Assembly (NCBI RefSeq): GCF_025909975.1
Contig: NZ_JAPCIO010000003.1
Span: 310,001-374,000 of the forward strand
DNA from: Flavobacterium lacisediminis
GTDB lineage: Bacteria; Bacteroidota; Bacteroidia; Flavobacteriales; Flavobacteriaceae
Direction of reading: 5' to 3'
Length of the DNA: 64,000 bases
The notes below the pieces were generated by a model. The model was not told where the DNA came from. It did not search any database and saw only the letters and a program-made list of their open reading frames with translations. Of this stretch, positions 54,497-63,376 are shown in pieces; the stretch's first letter is position 1, and each line of letters starts with the position of its first letter. Position numbers and translations under genes: made by a program.

Positions 54497-55345
54497 ATGC
54501 GATACTACATAATCATACCAACATACAACGAGGAAAAATTCATTTCATTAACACTTCAATCGTTAGTAGAACAAACGATTTTGCCAGCAAAAGTGGTAGT
54601 GGTCAATGATAATTCTACTGATAAAACTCCAGAAATTGTTTCTGAATTTGCATCAAAACATCCTTTTATCACTTTAGTTAATAAAAAATCTGACGCGATT
54701 CATCTTCCAGGAAGTAAAGTAATTCAGGCATTCCATGAAGGAGAAAAACACATTGATGACAATTATGACATCATTGTAAAAGTAGATGCAGATTTGATTT
54801 TTCCAAACAGCTATTTCGAAACGATTATAAAGTACTTCCAATCAGATGAGAAAATTGGAATGGCTGGTGGGTTTTGTTATGTAGAAAAAAATGGGGATTG
54901 GGTTTTAGAAAATCTAACCGATAAAGATCACATACGTGGAGCCTTAAAAGCCTATCGAAAAGCAACATACAAACAAATTGGCGGATTAAAACCTGCAATG
55001 GGTTGGGACACGGTTGACGAATTGCTTTGTAAATTCTACAATTGGAAAGTAGTAACCGACGAAAGTTTACACGTAAAACACTTAAAACCAACTGGTGCAA
55101 GCTACAACAAAGCAGCGCGTTATAAACAAGGAGAAGCTTTTTACAGTTTAGGCTATGGATTTATCATCACTGCCATTTCCTCATTGAAATTGGCAATGCG
55201 AAAAGGTAAACCTCTTTTATTTATAGACTATTTAATGGGGTTTTGGAAAGCAAAATCATCTGGAAAACCTTTATTTGTAACTCCTGAGCAAGCCAAATTT
55301 TTCAGAAACTACCGCTGGAAAAAAATGAAAGAAAAGTTGTTTTAA
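54497..55345 (+). CDS. Family 2 glycosyltransferase
   Basis: GT-A-fold enzyme of 282 residues. The start is RYYIIIPTYNEEKFISLTLQ; the DxD-like metal motif is VKVDADLIFPNSYF. The acceptor region has GWDTVDELLCKFYNWK. A hydrophobic C-terminal part includes a segment near FYSLGYGFIITAISSLKLAM, possibly membrane-associated. The sugar and acceptor are unknown. It is the second of five rightward envelope genes. Confidence 0.87.
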   Translation: MRYYIIIPTYNEEKFISLTLQSLVEQTILPAKVVVVNDNSTDKTPEIVSEFASKHPFITLVNKKSDAIHLPGSKVIQAFHEGEKHIDDNYDIIVKVDADLIFPNSYFETIIKYFQSDEKIGMAGGFCYVEKNGDWVLENLTDKDHIRGALKAYRKATYKQIGGLKPAMGWDTVDELLCKFYNWKVVTDESLHVKHLKPTGASYNKAARYKQGEAFYSLGYGFIITAISSLKLAMRKGKPLLFIDYLMGFWKAKSSGKPLFVTPEQAKFFRNYRWKKMKEKLF

Positions 55346-55410
55346 CCTATTCCAAAAAAATATAGTATTTTTACTGAATACTAGAAACTGATCACTGAAC
55401 ACTAAATAAT

Positions 55411-56157
55411 ATGATGCTAGTTCGCTACTTATCGCAAATAGGAAAATACTTTATCATGTTGAAAGAAATCTTCAACAAACCTACTAAATGGTCGGTAATG
55501 AAACAATTAATCTTAAAAGAAGTTGATGATTTAATCATTGGTTCGCTAGGGATAGTTTCTTTTATTTCCTTTTTTGTTGGAGGAGTTGTGGCAATTCAAA
55601 CAGCGTTAAATTTGACCAATCCTTTAATTCCTAAATATTTGATAGGTTTTGCAACACGTCAATCGGTGGTTTTAGAGTTTGCTCCAACATTTATTTCCAT
55701 TATTATGGCAGGTAAAATGGGTTCATTTATTACATCAAGTATTGGAACCATGCGCGTTACGGAGCAAATTGACGCACTAGAAGTTATGGGAGTTAACTCA
55801 TTGAACTATTTGATTTTTCCAAAAATTATCGCCTTACTTTTATATCCGTTCGTAATTGGATTGAGTATGTTTTTGGGTGTTTTTGGAGGTTGGATGGCTG
55901 CCGTTTATGGCGGTTTTACCACTAGTTTTGAATTCACTACCGGACTTCAAACCGAATTTATTCCGTTTCATATTGCGTATGCCTTTATAAAAACTATTGT
56001 TTTTGCTTTATTGCTTGCGACTATTCCTTCCTTTCACGGTTATTACATGAAAGGTGGCGCTTTAGAAGTTGGTAAAGCAAGTACTGTTTCCTTCGTTTGG
56101 ACATCGGTAGTAATTATTTTAATGAACTTTATATTAACCCAACTCCTATTGAGCTAA
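55411..56157 (+). CDS. mlaE: MlaE-type ABC transporter permease
   Basis: Inner-membrane permease of the lipid-transport family that maintains outer-membrane lipid asymmetry. The 248 residues begin MMLVRYLSQIGKYFIM and contain the MlaE core: GGVVAIQTALNLTNPLIPKY, EFAPTFISIIMAGKMGSFIT and GTMRVTEQIDALEVMGVNSL. Its stop codon overlaps the mlaF start by one base (TAATG). No mlaD (MCE) gene is beside it in the window. Confidence 0.93.
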   Translation: MMLVRYLSQIGKYFIMLKEIFNKPTKWSVMKQLILKEVDDLIIGSLGIVSFISFFVGGVVAIQTALNLTNPLIPKYLIGFATRQSVVLEFAPTFISIIMAGKMGSFITSSIGTMRVTEQIDALEVMGVNSLNYLIFPKIIALLLYPFVIGLSMFLGVFGGWMAAVYGGFTTSFEFTTGLQTEFIPFHIAYAFIKTIVFALLLATIPSFHGYYMKGGALEVGKASTVSFVWTSVVIILMNFILTQLLLS

Positions 56158-56927
56158 TGATTGAAGTAAAAAACATCGTAAAAAAGTTTGGCGAACAAAC
56201 CGTTTTAAAAGGCGTTTCTACTCGTTTTGAAGCTGGAATGACCAATCTTATTATTGGACAAAGTGGTTCGGGAAAAACTGTTTTCTTAAAATCGTTATTA
56301 GGTTTACACACTCCTGATAGCGGAACAATTTCATTTGATGGCAGAATTTATTCAGAACTTTCAAACGACGAAAAAAGAACTTTAAGAACCGAAATAGGAA
56401 TGGTATTCCAAGGAAGTGCTTTATTTGACGGAATGACTGTGGAAGAAAATATTGGATTTCCTTTAAAAATGTTCTCAAATAAAACGCCAAAAGAAATTAA
56501 AGAGCGTGTTGATTTTGTTATAGATAGAGTTCATTTGGTAAACGCACACCACAAACGTCCGTCTGAAATTTCTGGTGGAATGCAAAAACGTGTAGCAATT
56601 GCTAGAGCTATTGTAAATAATCCGAAATATTTATTTTGCGATGAACCTAACTCAGGCTTAGATCCAAAAACTGCTATTGTAATTGACAATTTGATTCAGG
56701 AAATTACTGAAGAATACAACATTACTACTGTAATTAACACTCACGACATGAACTCTGTAATGGAAATTGGTCAGAAAATCGTTTTCTTAAAAAACGGATT
56801 ATTGGAATGGGAAGGAAGCAATAAAGAAATTTTCAAAACCGATAACGAAGCCGTTACCGATTTTGTTTATTCTTCTGAGTTATTCAAGCGTGTAAGAAAA
56901 ATGTACTTGGAAGATGATGTGAAATAG
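56157..56927 (+). CDS. mlaF: MlaF-type ABC transporter ATP-binding protein
   Basis: ATPase of the Mla lipid transporter, 256 residues from the ATG at 56157 (MIEVKNIVKKFGEQTVLKGV). An upstream frame extension overlaps mlaE and is rejected. Walker A is GQSGSGKT, the signature SGGMQKRVAIARAI and Walker B FCDEPNSGLDP. The NTHDMNSV segment carries the switch His. It ends 2 nt from the convergent guanylyltransferase stop. Confidence 0.94.
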   Translation: MIEVKNIVKKFGEQTVLKGVSTRFEAGMTNLIIGQSGSGKTVFLKSLLGLHTPDSGTISFDGRIYSELSNDEKRTLRTEIGMVFQGSALFDGMTVEENIGFPLKMFSNKTPKEIKERVDFVIDRVHLVNAHHKRPSEISGGMQKRVAIARAIVNNPKYLFCDEPNSGLDPKTAIVIDNLIQEITEEYNITTVINTHDMNSVMEIGQKIVFLKNGLLEWEGSNKEIFKTDNEAVTDFVYSSELFKRVRKMYLEDDVK

Positions 56928-56929
56928 TA

Positions 56930-57985
56930 CTATTTTAATTTAGAAACTATTTGCTTAATATCTTGCTCTTTATTTTTTGGATAAATCAACAATACATCGT
57001 CTTTGTCAACTATAATGTAATCAGTTAAACCATCAATCACTACTAACTTTTTCCCTTCAGTTCTGATGATATTATTAGTTGCATTTTCTAAGTAAACGGT
57101 TGCATTTACAACTGCATTTTCTTGTTCGTCTTTTGGTAATTTATCATATAATGAACCCCAAGTTCCTAAATCGTTCCAATCGAAAGTAGCAGGTAAAACG
57201 TAAACATTCTGCGCTTTTTCCAAGATTGCATAATCGACCGAAATATTTTGAGCTAAAGGATAATTATCTTTAATAAAAGCCGCTTCTTTTGGTGTATTTA
57301 AAGCTTCATAACCATTCATGAAATGCGCAAACATAACAGGCTGAAACTCTTCATAGGCTTTTAAAACAGTTTTGGCACTCCAAACAAAAATCCCTGCATT
57401 CCAAAGGAAATTTCGGCTTTGAATGAATTTTCTTGCTGTAGCATAATCTGGTTTTTCGCGAAATTGTTTTACTTTTTTAATTGGTCGTGAGTCTAATTTA
57501 TCAAATTCGATATAACCGTAACCAGTGTTGGCAAATGTTGGTAAAATTCCCAAAGTCATTAAGTTTTCATCGCGCTCACAAAAATCGAAAGCGTGTTGCA
57601 AATTAGAACAAAACTGTACTTCATCTTCAATCCAATGATCTGATGGCGCTACTACCATAACTGCATCTGGATTTTGTTTTTTTATTTTCAACGAAGCATA
57701 CAAAATACAAGGCGCAGTGTTTCGCATTACAGGTTCTAAAATAATCTGCTCTTGTTTTACCATTGGCAATTGTTCTAAAACAATGTTATTATAATCTTCA
57801 TTCGTAAGAATTAAAATATTTTCTTTTGGAATAATTTGAGACAAACGAGTAAAGGTTTTTTGAATCAACGTTTCTCCAGTTCCTAACATATCGTGAAATT
57901 GCTTAGGAAATTCAGTTGTACTCACAGGCCAAAAACGAGAACCAACTCCACCAGCCATTAATATTGCGTAATAATTTTTGTTCAT
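56930..57985 (-). CDS. Mannose-1-phosphate guanylyltransferase
   Basis: Makes GDP-mannose for polysaccharide or glycolipid assembly. The 351 residues start with the nucleotidyltransferase motif AGGVGSRFWPVSTTEFPKQF (12-31). FVWSAKTVLKAYEEF and the catalytic region DYAILEKAQNVYVLPATFDW are also present. The C-terminus is short, so there is no fused phosphomannose isomerase domain. It is last in a leftward run with the SprT-like gene 27 nt upstream. Confidence 0.9.
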   Translation of the reverse strand: MNKNYYAILMAGGVGSRFWPVSTTEFPKQFHDMLGTGETLIQKTFTRLSQIIPKENILILTNEDYNNIVLEQLPMVKQEQIILEPVMRNTAPCILYASLKIKKQNPDAVMVVAPSDHWIEDEVQFCSNLQHAFDFCERDENLMTLGILPTFANTGYGYIEFDKLDSRPIKKVKQFREKPDYATARKFIQSRNFLWNAGIFVWSAKTVLKAYEEFQPVMFAHFMNGYEALNTPKEAAFIKDNYPLAQNISVDYAILEKAQNVYVLPATFDWNDLGTWGSLYDKLPKDEQENAVVNATVYLENATNNIIRTEGKKLVVIDGLTDYIIVDKDDVLLIYPKNKEQDIKQIVSKLK

Positions 57986-58012
57986 TTTTTGAAAGATTTT
58001 TTTATTGCTTTT

Positions 58013-58615
58013 CTAATTCGGCAACAATTCTACTTCAGCATTGGGTTGAAACAAATACAATCGTCCAGAACTTATTTCTAAACATTCATATCGCTTAACA
58101 CGTAATGCTATTTTCTTAAAAATTTTCCCATTGTGAATTCTAAAATGACTTCCCATCGGAATTTCAAAGATATAATTTTTATCGGTTTCTTTTTGGTCAA
58201 ATTGCTTTAATGCGATAGCTAATTTTGCATCAGTATCACTACTTGCTTTCGGATTTCTAAAATGTTTCGCAAGTAAGGGCAATAATTGATTTGGAAATAT
58301 TTCCGGACGAATAAACGGCACCATCATGCGTTGAAAAGTGAGTTTCCATTCGTCGCCATGCGGTTTTATGTTTCGACCATATTTTTCAAATGCTACCAAA
58401 TGGGCTATTTCGTGAATTAATGTGATTAAGAATCGGTATTTATTCAAACTTGCATTCACTGTAATCAAATGATAACCTTGCGCATCTTTTCGATAATCAC
58501 CATGACGCGTTTGACGTTCGTTGACAATTTTAAGATGCACATGATTTGCTTTGATTAACTCAAAACAATGATGAACTGCATGTTCAGGAAGGTATTTTTG
58601 TAAAACTTCGCTCAT
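58013..58615 (-). CDS. SprT-like zinc metalloprotease-fold protein
   Basis: 200 residues. The HExxH motif is IHEIAHLVAFEKYG (His68, Glu69, His72), with a possible third ligand near His86 (KPHGDEWK). The SprT-like family relates to SPRTN, which cleaves DNA-protein crosslinks; the bacterial role is undefined. A C-terminal beta-rich part without obvious Cys pairs suggests a zinc ribbon is lacking. It starts 6 nt after the next upstream gene. Confidence 0.85.
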   Translation of the reverse strand: MSEVLQKYLPEHAVHHCFELIKANHVHLKIVNERQTRHGDYRKDAQGYHLITVNASLNKYRFLITLIHEIAHLVAFEKYGRNIKPHGDEWKLTFQRMMVPFIRPEIFPNQLLPLLAKHFRNPKASSDTDAKLAIALKQFDQKETDKNYIFEIPMGSHFRIHNGKIFKKIALRVKRYECLEISSGRLYLFQPNAEVELLPN

Positions 58616-58621
58616 TATAAT

Positions 58622-59833
58622 TTACCAATACGTAATTTGTCTCTTCCAAACATATAACTTTTCACCATTAATATATTTTACTTGTTCAATCCAATTATAA
58701 TTTTTATCAAAAACATATTCGAATTTACAAGTTGTTGTAACAATATCTCCAAAAGTATCTGTTTCTTTTAACTCGATAAGATTATTTTTATCATATTTAT
58801 AACTCAATTTTCTCTGAATAATGAGATCATTTTTGGGGAATTTTATACTATTTATTTTTATGTCTTTCTTATCAAATAAAATATCAGATTTATCCGTTAT
58901 AAATTTTCTATTTATATAAATCTCTTCTGTTTTTCTACCTCTATTATCATATTTATATTCAATTAAACTAGTCAGAGTATCGTGTGCAGTGGTTACAATT
59001 GAACATTCAAGCAATCCTTTATTTGAATAGTAATATTTTGTTTTACTACCTAATTCAACTTGATTTTCGTCTTTAGGTTTATTTTCATAAAGCCATGTTT
59101 CTTGAAGATTACCTTTTTCATCATAAAAATATTCTTCTTTTATTTTATCTCTTTTTACATTTCCTAAATAAACCGAACTAGACCCATCATTATGATATTC
59201 ATAAACCCAGTAATCTTGGCTAATTTTCTTCTTTTTCCTTCCAAATTCATCATAGACAAATTTTAAGCCTCCAAGATGCCCTTCATAATTAAAATTATTC
59301 GCTTCAATTAAATTTTTACTCTTTTTGTCATAAACATAGTAATCATATCTATACACCTCCGGAGTGTCTGAATAATATACCAGTTCAGAAATTAAATTAC
59401 CATCATATCTATTATAACTATAATTTGTAACTTTAAAATCATCCAAATCATAAAATTCTTTAACTTGAACTAGTTTATCGTTTTCGTTGTATTTGTAATT
59501 ATATGATCTTACTGTATCACCATTTTTATAAAACCAATATTCAAAAGTTGCTTTTCCTTTTTCATCAAATTCTTTATAATAATTCAAATAATGCACAAAA
59601 GAAGAATGATACCAATTACTATAAAATCTACTTTTAGTATAAATATTACTCATAAAACCACTATGACCATAATCTCCATCAACACTAAAGAGCCTATAAT
59701 TTTGCCTGTCTTTGTCTAAGAAAGTTAATTCTTCCCTAACCGATTTCACGTTTCCATAAAGAGTGTCTTTCAATTGAGAAAATGAAAAATTTATCCAAAA
59801 AATGAAAAATAAAAATGAAATAATGCTTTTCAT
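58622..59833 (-). CDS. Exported YD/RHS-like repeat protein of unknown function
   Basis: 403 residues with a signal peptide (MKSIISFLFFIFWINFSFSQ). Tyr/Asp-rich beta repeats recur through the mature protein. Examples are YKEFDEKGKATFEYWFYKNG, YNYKYNENDKLVQVKEFYD, FVYDEFGRKKKK, YFYDEKGNLQETWLYEN and YKYDNRGRKTEEIYIN. The YDxxGR core is the YD-repeat hallmark of RHS proteins. It is far too short for an RHS toxin, and no toxin tip is seen. It sits 2 nt after the SDR gene and 6 nt before sprT. Confidence 0.8.
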   Translation of the reverse strand: MKSIISFLFFIFWINFSFSQLKDTLYGNVKSVREELTFLDKDRQNYRLFSVDGDYGHSGFMSNIYTKSRFYSNWYHSSFVHYLNYYKEFDEKGKATFEYWFYKNGDTVRSYNYKYNENDKLVQVKEFYDLDDFKVTNYSYNRYDGNLISELVYYSDTPEVYRYDYYVYDKKSKNLIEANNFNYEGHLGGLKFVYDEFGRKKKKISQDYWVYEYHNDGSSSVYLGNVKRDKIKEEYFYDEKGNLQETWLYENKPKDENQVELGSKTKYYYSNKGLLECSIVTTAHDTLTSLIEYKYDNRGRKTEEIYINRKFITDKSDILFDKKDIKINSIKFPKNDLIIQRKLSYKYDKNNLIELKETDTFGDIVTTTCKFEYVFDKNYNWIEQVKYINGEKLYVWKRQITYW

Positions 59834-59835
59834 AT

Positions 59836-60516
59836 TTAAGGAGTTGAAGATGAAACTTGCAATACTTTTCCGTTGTAATATTTGTTTCCGGTTAAGGCGA
59901 AATTAAAGATGTAATCTGCCATTTCTTTCGCTGAAAGTGGTGCTTCGTAACCCGGAAACGCTTCTTGTAGCATTTCGGTATTTACAGCTCCAAGTGCTAA
60001 AACATTAAATGAAATTCCTTGTTCTTTGTATTCTTCTGCTAATAATTCTGACAAGGTAATTACAGCTCCTTTACTTGAAGAATATGCAGCTAATCCAGCG
60101 AATTTCATACTTCCTTGTATGCCGCCCATAGAACTAATTGTTACTACATGACTTCCTTTTTCCATGAATGGAATACAGATTTTTGTTAATTCGGCAACAG
60201 CAAAAACATTGACTTTGTAAATGTTTTGAAATTCCTCTGAAGTAATTTGTGTAAATTGTTTATGCAACAAACTTCCTGCGTTGTGAATTAAAACATCTAC
60301 TTTTTTCCAAGTTCTATTGATAAAATTTTCCACTTGAAGCAATTCTTCTGGATTTGAAATATCAATTGACAAACACGTAATATTTGGATTTTCAATTAAC
60401 TCTTTTGGTGTTTTTCTGGAAATCGCCAATACTTGATGTCCGGCGTTTGCAAATTGCAAAGCTAATTCGTAACCAATTCCGCGAGAAGTTCCAGTGATGA
60501 TGATATTTTTACTCAC
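59836..60516 (-). CDS. Short-chain dehydrogenase/reductase
   Basis: Rossmann-fold oxidoreductase of 226 residues using the GTG at 60516 (MSKNIIITGTSRGIGYELAL). Earlier in-frame TTG start adds 13 basic residues and is less likely. TGxxxGIG is TGTSRGIG, NAG is in VDVLIHNAGSL, and the active-site pattern is Ser (ISSMGG) with YSSSK. NADP or NAD preference and substrate are unknown. First of a tightly packed leftward set of four. Confidence 0.82.
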   Translation of the reverse strand: MSKNIIITGTSRGIGYELALQFANAGHQVLAISRKTPKELIENPNITCLSIDISNPEELLQVENFINRTWKKVDVLIHNAGSLLHKQFTQITSEEFQNIYKVNVFAVAELTKICIPFMEKGSHVVTISSMGGIQGSMKFAGLAAYSSSKGAVITLSELLAEEYKEQGISFNVLALGAVNTEMLQEAFPGYEAPLSAKEMADYIFNFALTGNKYYNGKVLQVSSSTP

Positions 60517-60586
60517 AATTTTATTTTTTTTGTGTACGTTAATCTTCGATTTCAAAGTGATTATTTTGTAAAAATAGGAATAAAAA

Positions 60587-60611
60587 AAATCCCGAAGAAA
60601 TTTCGGGATTT
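60587..60611 (-). terminator. Terminator after the 32-residue membrane peptide gene
   Basis: On the minus strand a perfect 10-bp stem (AAATCCCGAA and TTCGGGATTT) with a 5-nt loop is followed by TTTTTT. It lies 17 nt after the stop codon at 60628. Confidence 0.8.
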
Positions 60612-60627
60612 AGATTAACAAACTAAA

Positions 60628-60726
60628 TTATACAATAGCAACAATAACCAAACCTATTAGAATATATAACAACAAAAGCAATAACTCTAATTTGTATTTA
60701 TCTATGGATGAAAAAAGTTGTTTCAT
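60628..60726 (-). CDS. Short single-segment membrane peptide (32 residues)
   Basis: ATG at 60726 and TAA at 60630-60628. The peptide starts MKQLFSSIDKYKLE and continues as one uninterrupted hydrophobic stretch (LLLLLLYILIGLVIVAIV) to its end. It lies 11 nt downstream of the kelch gene and just before a strong terminator, so it would be the last gene of that unit. Small single-helix proteins like this often modulate membrane complexes; no partner is known here. A chance ORF cannot be excluded. Confidence 0.55.
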   Translation of the reverse strand: MKQLFSSIDKYKLELLLLLLYILIGLVIVAIV

Positions 60727-60737
60727 GACAAATCATT

Positions 60738-61703
60738 TTAGTTGGATTTCCACATACTAGAAACATTTAAAGAACTTCCATCTGAACCTCCGTGTACAAA
60801 AATTTCGCCATTAAATAGAGTTGCTTGATGATAACAACTTGCCGGAAAAGGATTTGAAACCTCAACTTCTGACCAATTTTTACCATCTGTAGATTTTAGG
60901 ATAGTATTGTAATAAGAATTCGAATCGCGACCTCCTAAAATATAGAATTCATCATTTTTTACTACTAATTGATGTCCGTAAATAGGTTCAAATCCTGATA
61001 TTACTTCTTGTGTCCAATTGATTCCATCTGAAGAAGATTGAATGTCTCCATAGGTATTTCCGTCACCATTACCACCGCAAATCCACATTTTATTATCGTA
61101 AACAAATGCTTTATGATGACCGCGTTTTTCAAATGAAGTTAAATCTTCCTCTTCTGTCCAAGTAACACCATCTGAACTCGACCAAACATCGTTGTGAACA
61201 TTCGTGTTATTTCCGCTTACACCTCCAATTAACCATAATTTACTATTATAAACCACAACATCAAACGCATAACGATTTCCAAAAGCAACGTTTGTAGTTT
61301 CTTCAACCCAGTTTACACCATCGGTAGATGAAAAAACATCACTTCGCCCATTACCATCATATCCACCGATTATCCATAATTTACTATTAAAGACAATACA
61401 TTTATGATAAGATCTTGCTGGAATTGCATCTCCAGTTGTAGTTACCGAATTCCAAACAATTCCATCAACACTATTTAAAACTGTGTTAGTAATAGTATTG
61501 GAATCATTAGTTCCGCCAATTATCCATAATTTATTATTAAATTGAATCATTTGATGTCCTCTCAAACCTAATGGCAATGAACCAGAGGTTGAAACTTGAG
61601 TAAAACTCATGTTGTCATTTGTTTGATTGTCATCATTATCACTACAAGAGCCAAGAGATAACGTTACTGCAACCAATACAATCGATTTTAAAAACTTTTT
61701 CAT
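60738..61703 (-). CDS. Kelch-repeat lipoprotein
   Basis: 321 residues. The signal peptide MKKFLKSIVLVAVTLSLGSC ends in a lipobox with Cys20, so it is lipid-anchored, probably at the outer membrane. Six kelch-type repeats follow, each with a WIIGG-like strand and SxDGxxW strand. Examples are KLWIIGGTNDSNTITNTVLN, KLWIIGGYDGNGRSDVFSST and KMWICGGNGDGNTYGDIQSS. A beta-propeller fold is predicted. It lies 4 nt after the T9SS propeller gene and probably shares its transcript. Confidence 0.87.
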   Translation of the reverse strand: MKKFLKSIVLVAVTLSLGSCSDNDDNQTNDNMSFTQVSTSGSLPLGLRGHQMIQFNNKLWIIGGTNDSNTITNTVLNSVDGIVWNSVTTTGDAIPARSYHKCIVFNSKLWIIGGYDGNGRSDVFSSTDGVNWVEETTNVAFGNRYAFDVVVYNSKLWLIGGVSGNNTNVHNDVWSSSDGVTWTEEEDLTSFEKRGHHKAFVYDNKMWICGGNGDGNTYGDIQSSSDGINWTQEVISGFEPIYGHQLVVKNDEFYILGGRDSNSYYNTILKSTDGKNWSEVEVSNPFPASCYHQATLFNGEIFVHGGSDGSSLNVSSMWKSN

Positions 61704-61707
61704 ACTA

Positions 61708-63177
61708 CTAATTTTTGATTATTTTTTTAATTCCATTTCCTTCTTCAGAATGAATCATTACTAAATAAATTCCAGCAGATAGCTCATTAATATTATAAGA
61801 TTCTTGACTTTCAAATGTTTTGATAACTTGTCCTTGAAGATTTAATACTTCTACCTTATCGATTGAAATATCGGTATTCAATTGAAATTGAGTATTTATT
61901 GGATTAGGATATACTGAGAATTTATTATTTAATTGAAAATCGTTTGAAAATAATAAGGCTGTGTAATCAAAAACTTCTGCATATCCTCTTGAAGCATTAT
62001 AAGGTGCTCCTACTGCAATTTTGTTTCCATCATTAGACAATGAAACCCCAAATCCAAATCGATCCCCGTTAGTATTTCCTAAAACATCAGCACCTTGTTG
62101 CGTCCAAACATTTGATACTAATTTATAATACTCGGCTAACCCCCTAAATGTACTTCCTCCTCCAGAATAGCCACTTGATCCCACAACAATTGCATTACCA
62201 TCACCTGAAATCGAAATTGACTTCCCTAAATTTGTTCCAGAAGTACCGCTCCATCCAATAATATCTTGCCCTATTTGAGACCAAGAGGACCCATTATAAT
62301 TGTAAACTCTTGCTATTCCTTGATCTCCTATTGTTCCATTATACAATGGTGTTCCAATTGCTACTCTTGTTCCTGTATTTGAAATACTTACTGCACTTCC
62401 AAAGGCCATATCTACTTGAAACCCATCAATATCTGCGCCCATTTGTACCCAAGATGAACCATTCCAATTAAACACTCTCACGTGTCCTGCATTTGAACCT
62501 CCAGCATCATTATATCTTGCACCAACTGCTAATTTTGTTCCATCTTGCGACATAGAAAGGGCTACACCAAAATTATCAGATGCTGCTTCACCATTTAAAT
62601 CAACTCCTCTTTGTACCCATGCTGAACCATTCCAAGCGTACACTCTAACATGTCCAGAATTTGCACCGTTACCATCGTTATTATGAGCCCCAACAGCAAT
62701 TACACTTCCATTTGAAGAAATAGAAACAGATACACCCGAATTATCTCCGGCTGCTTCCCCATTTATATCTGCTCCCACTTGTGTCCAAGCAGAACCATTC
62801 CATTGATAGACTCTTACATGACCAGAATCTGTTCCGTTACCATCATTCAAATAACCACCAATAATAATTCGAGTTCCATCTCCTGAAATAGCAACAGCTC
62901 CCGCATTATCACCATTCACTTCTTCTGCAATATCGGCACCTAAAACATTCCAAGCTGAACCATTATAATCATAAACCCTAGCATATCCTCCAAAAGCAGA
63001 AGAAATGGTATTATCAGAACTTCCAACAACATATCTATTTCCATTTGACGATATAGAAACAAATGCTCCGAATAAATCTCCCGTTACAGCACCATTCATT
63101 GTCGTACCTAATTGAGTTTGTGCACTAAAATTTTGTGCCAATAAAAAACAAATTGAATAAAGTAAAAATCTTTTCAT
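61708..63177 (-). CDS. T9SS-exported seven-repeat beta-propeller protein
   Basis: 489 residues from the ATG at 63177 (MKRFLLYSICFLLAQNFSAQ), where a Sec signal peptide begins. An upstream in-frame extension is rejected. Seven repeats of about 56 residues span about 21-400. Each has GxxVSISxxGxxxxVGxxxN and a WNGSxWxQxGxDI strand; repeats 3 and 4 share NGEAA-DN. The end is a type A T9SS C-terminal domain (FSVYPNPINTQFQLNTDISI, then ELSAGIYLVMIHSE), so the protein should be secreted across the outer membrane. Substrate or ligand unknown. Confidence 0.88.
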   Translation of the reverse strand: MKRFLLYSICFLLAQNFSAQTQLGTTMNGAVTGDLFGAFVSISSNGNRYVVGSSDNTISSAFGGYARVYDYNGSAWNVLGADIAEEVNGDNAGAVAISGDGTRIIIGGYLNDGNGTDSGHVRVYQWNGSAWTQVGADINGEAAGDNSGVSVSISSNGSVIAVGAHNNDGNGANSGHVRVYAWNGSAWVQRGVDLNGEAASDNFGVALSMSQDGTKLAVGARYNDAGGSNAGHVRVFNWNGSSWVQMGADIDGFQVDMAFGSAVSISNTGTRVAIGTPLYNGTIGDQGIARVYNYNGSSWSQIGQDIIGWSGTSGTNLGKSISISGDGNAIVVGSSGYSGGGSTFRGLAEYYKLVSNVWTQQGADVLGNTNGDRFGFGVSLSNDGNKIAVGAPYNASRGYAEVFDYTALLFSNDFQLNNKFSVYPNPINTQFQLNTDISIDKVEVLNLQGQVIKTFESQESYNINELSAGIYLVMIHSEEGNGIKKIIKN

Positions 63178-63350
63178 AATTATTTGATTTTGAATTATTA
63201 TAAAACAAAACAACAAATTATATTAAAGTGGGAATTTTATAAATGAAAAGTGGTTGGTATTACTTATTAAATGAATTGTAAAAGAGGAAAAGTGGTCGAC
63301 AAGAAGTTGTAATTGTAACTGGATTTCAATTTCAAGTAAATTAAATATTT

Positions 63351-63358
63351 TACATTTG
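63351..63358 (+). promoter_or_regulatory. Promoter -7 element for the Reg_prop gene
   Basis: TACATTTG fits TAnnTTTG, 18 nt before the ATG at 63377. No well-spaced TTG was found. The rest of the 199-nt gap shows nothing else. Confidence 0.45.
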
Positions 63359-63376
63359 TTATCATAAGCAACAAAA

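Noticed and set aside
56923..56936. 14-bp palindrome AAATAGTACTATTT at the mlaF-guanylyltransferase junction
   Set aside because: It overlaps coding ends in a 2-nt gap and is AT-rich with no T-tract, so chance is likely.
61708..63216. Longer start for the T9SS propeller gene
   Set aside because: The extra 13 residues precede a normal signal peptide that begins at the ATG at 63177.
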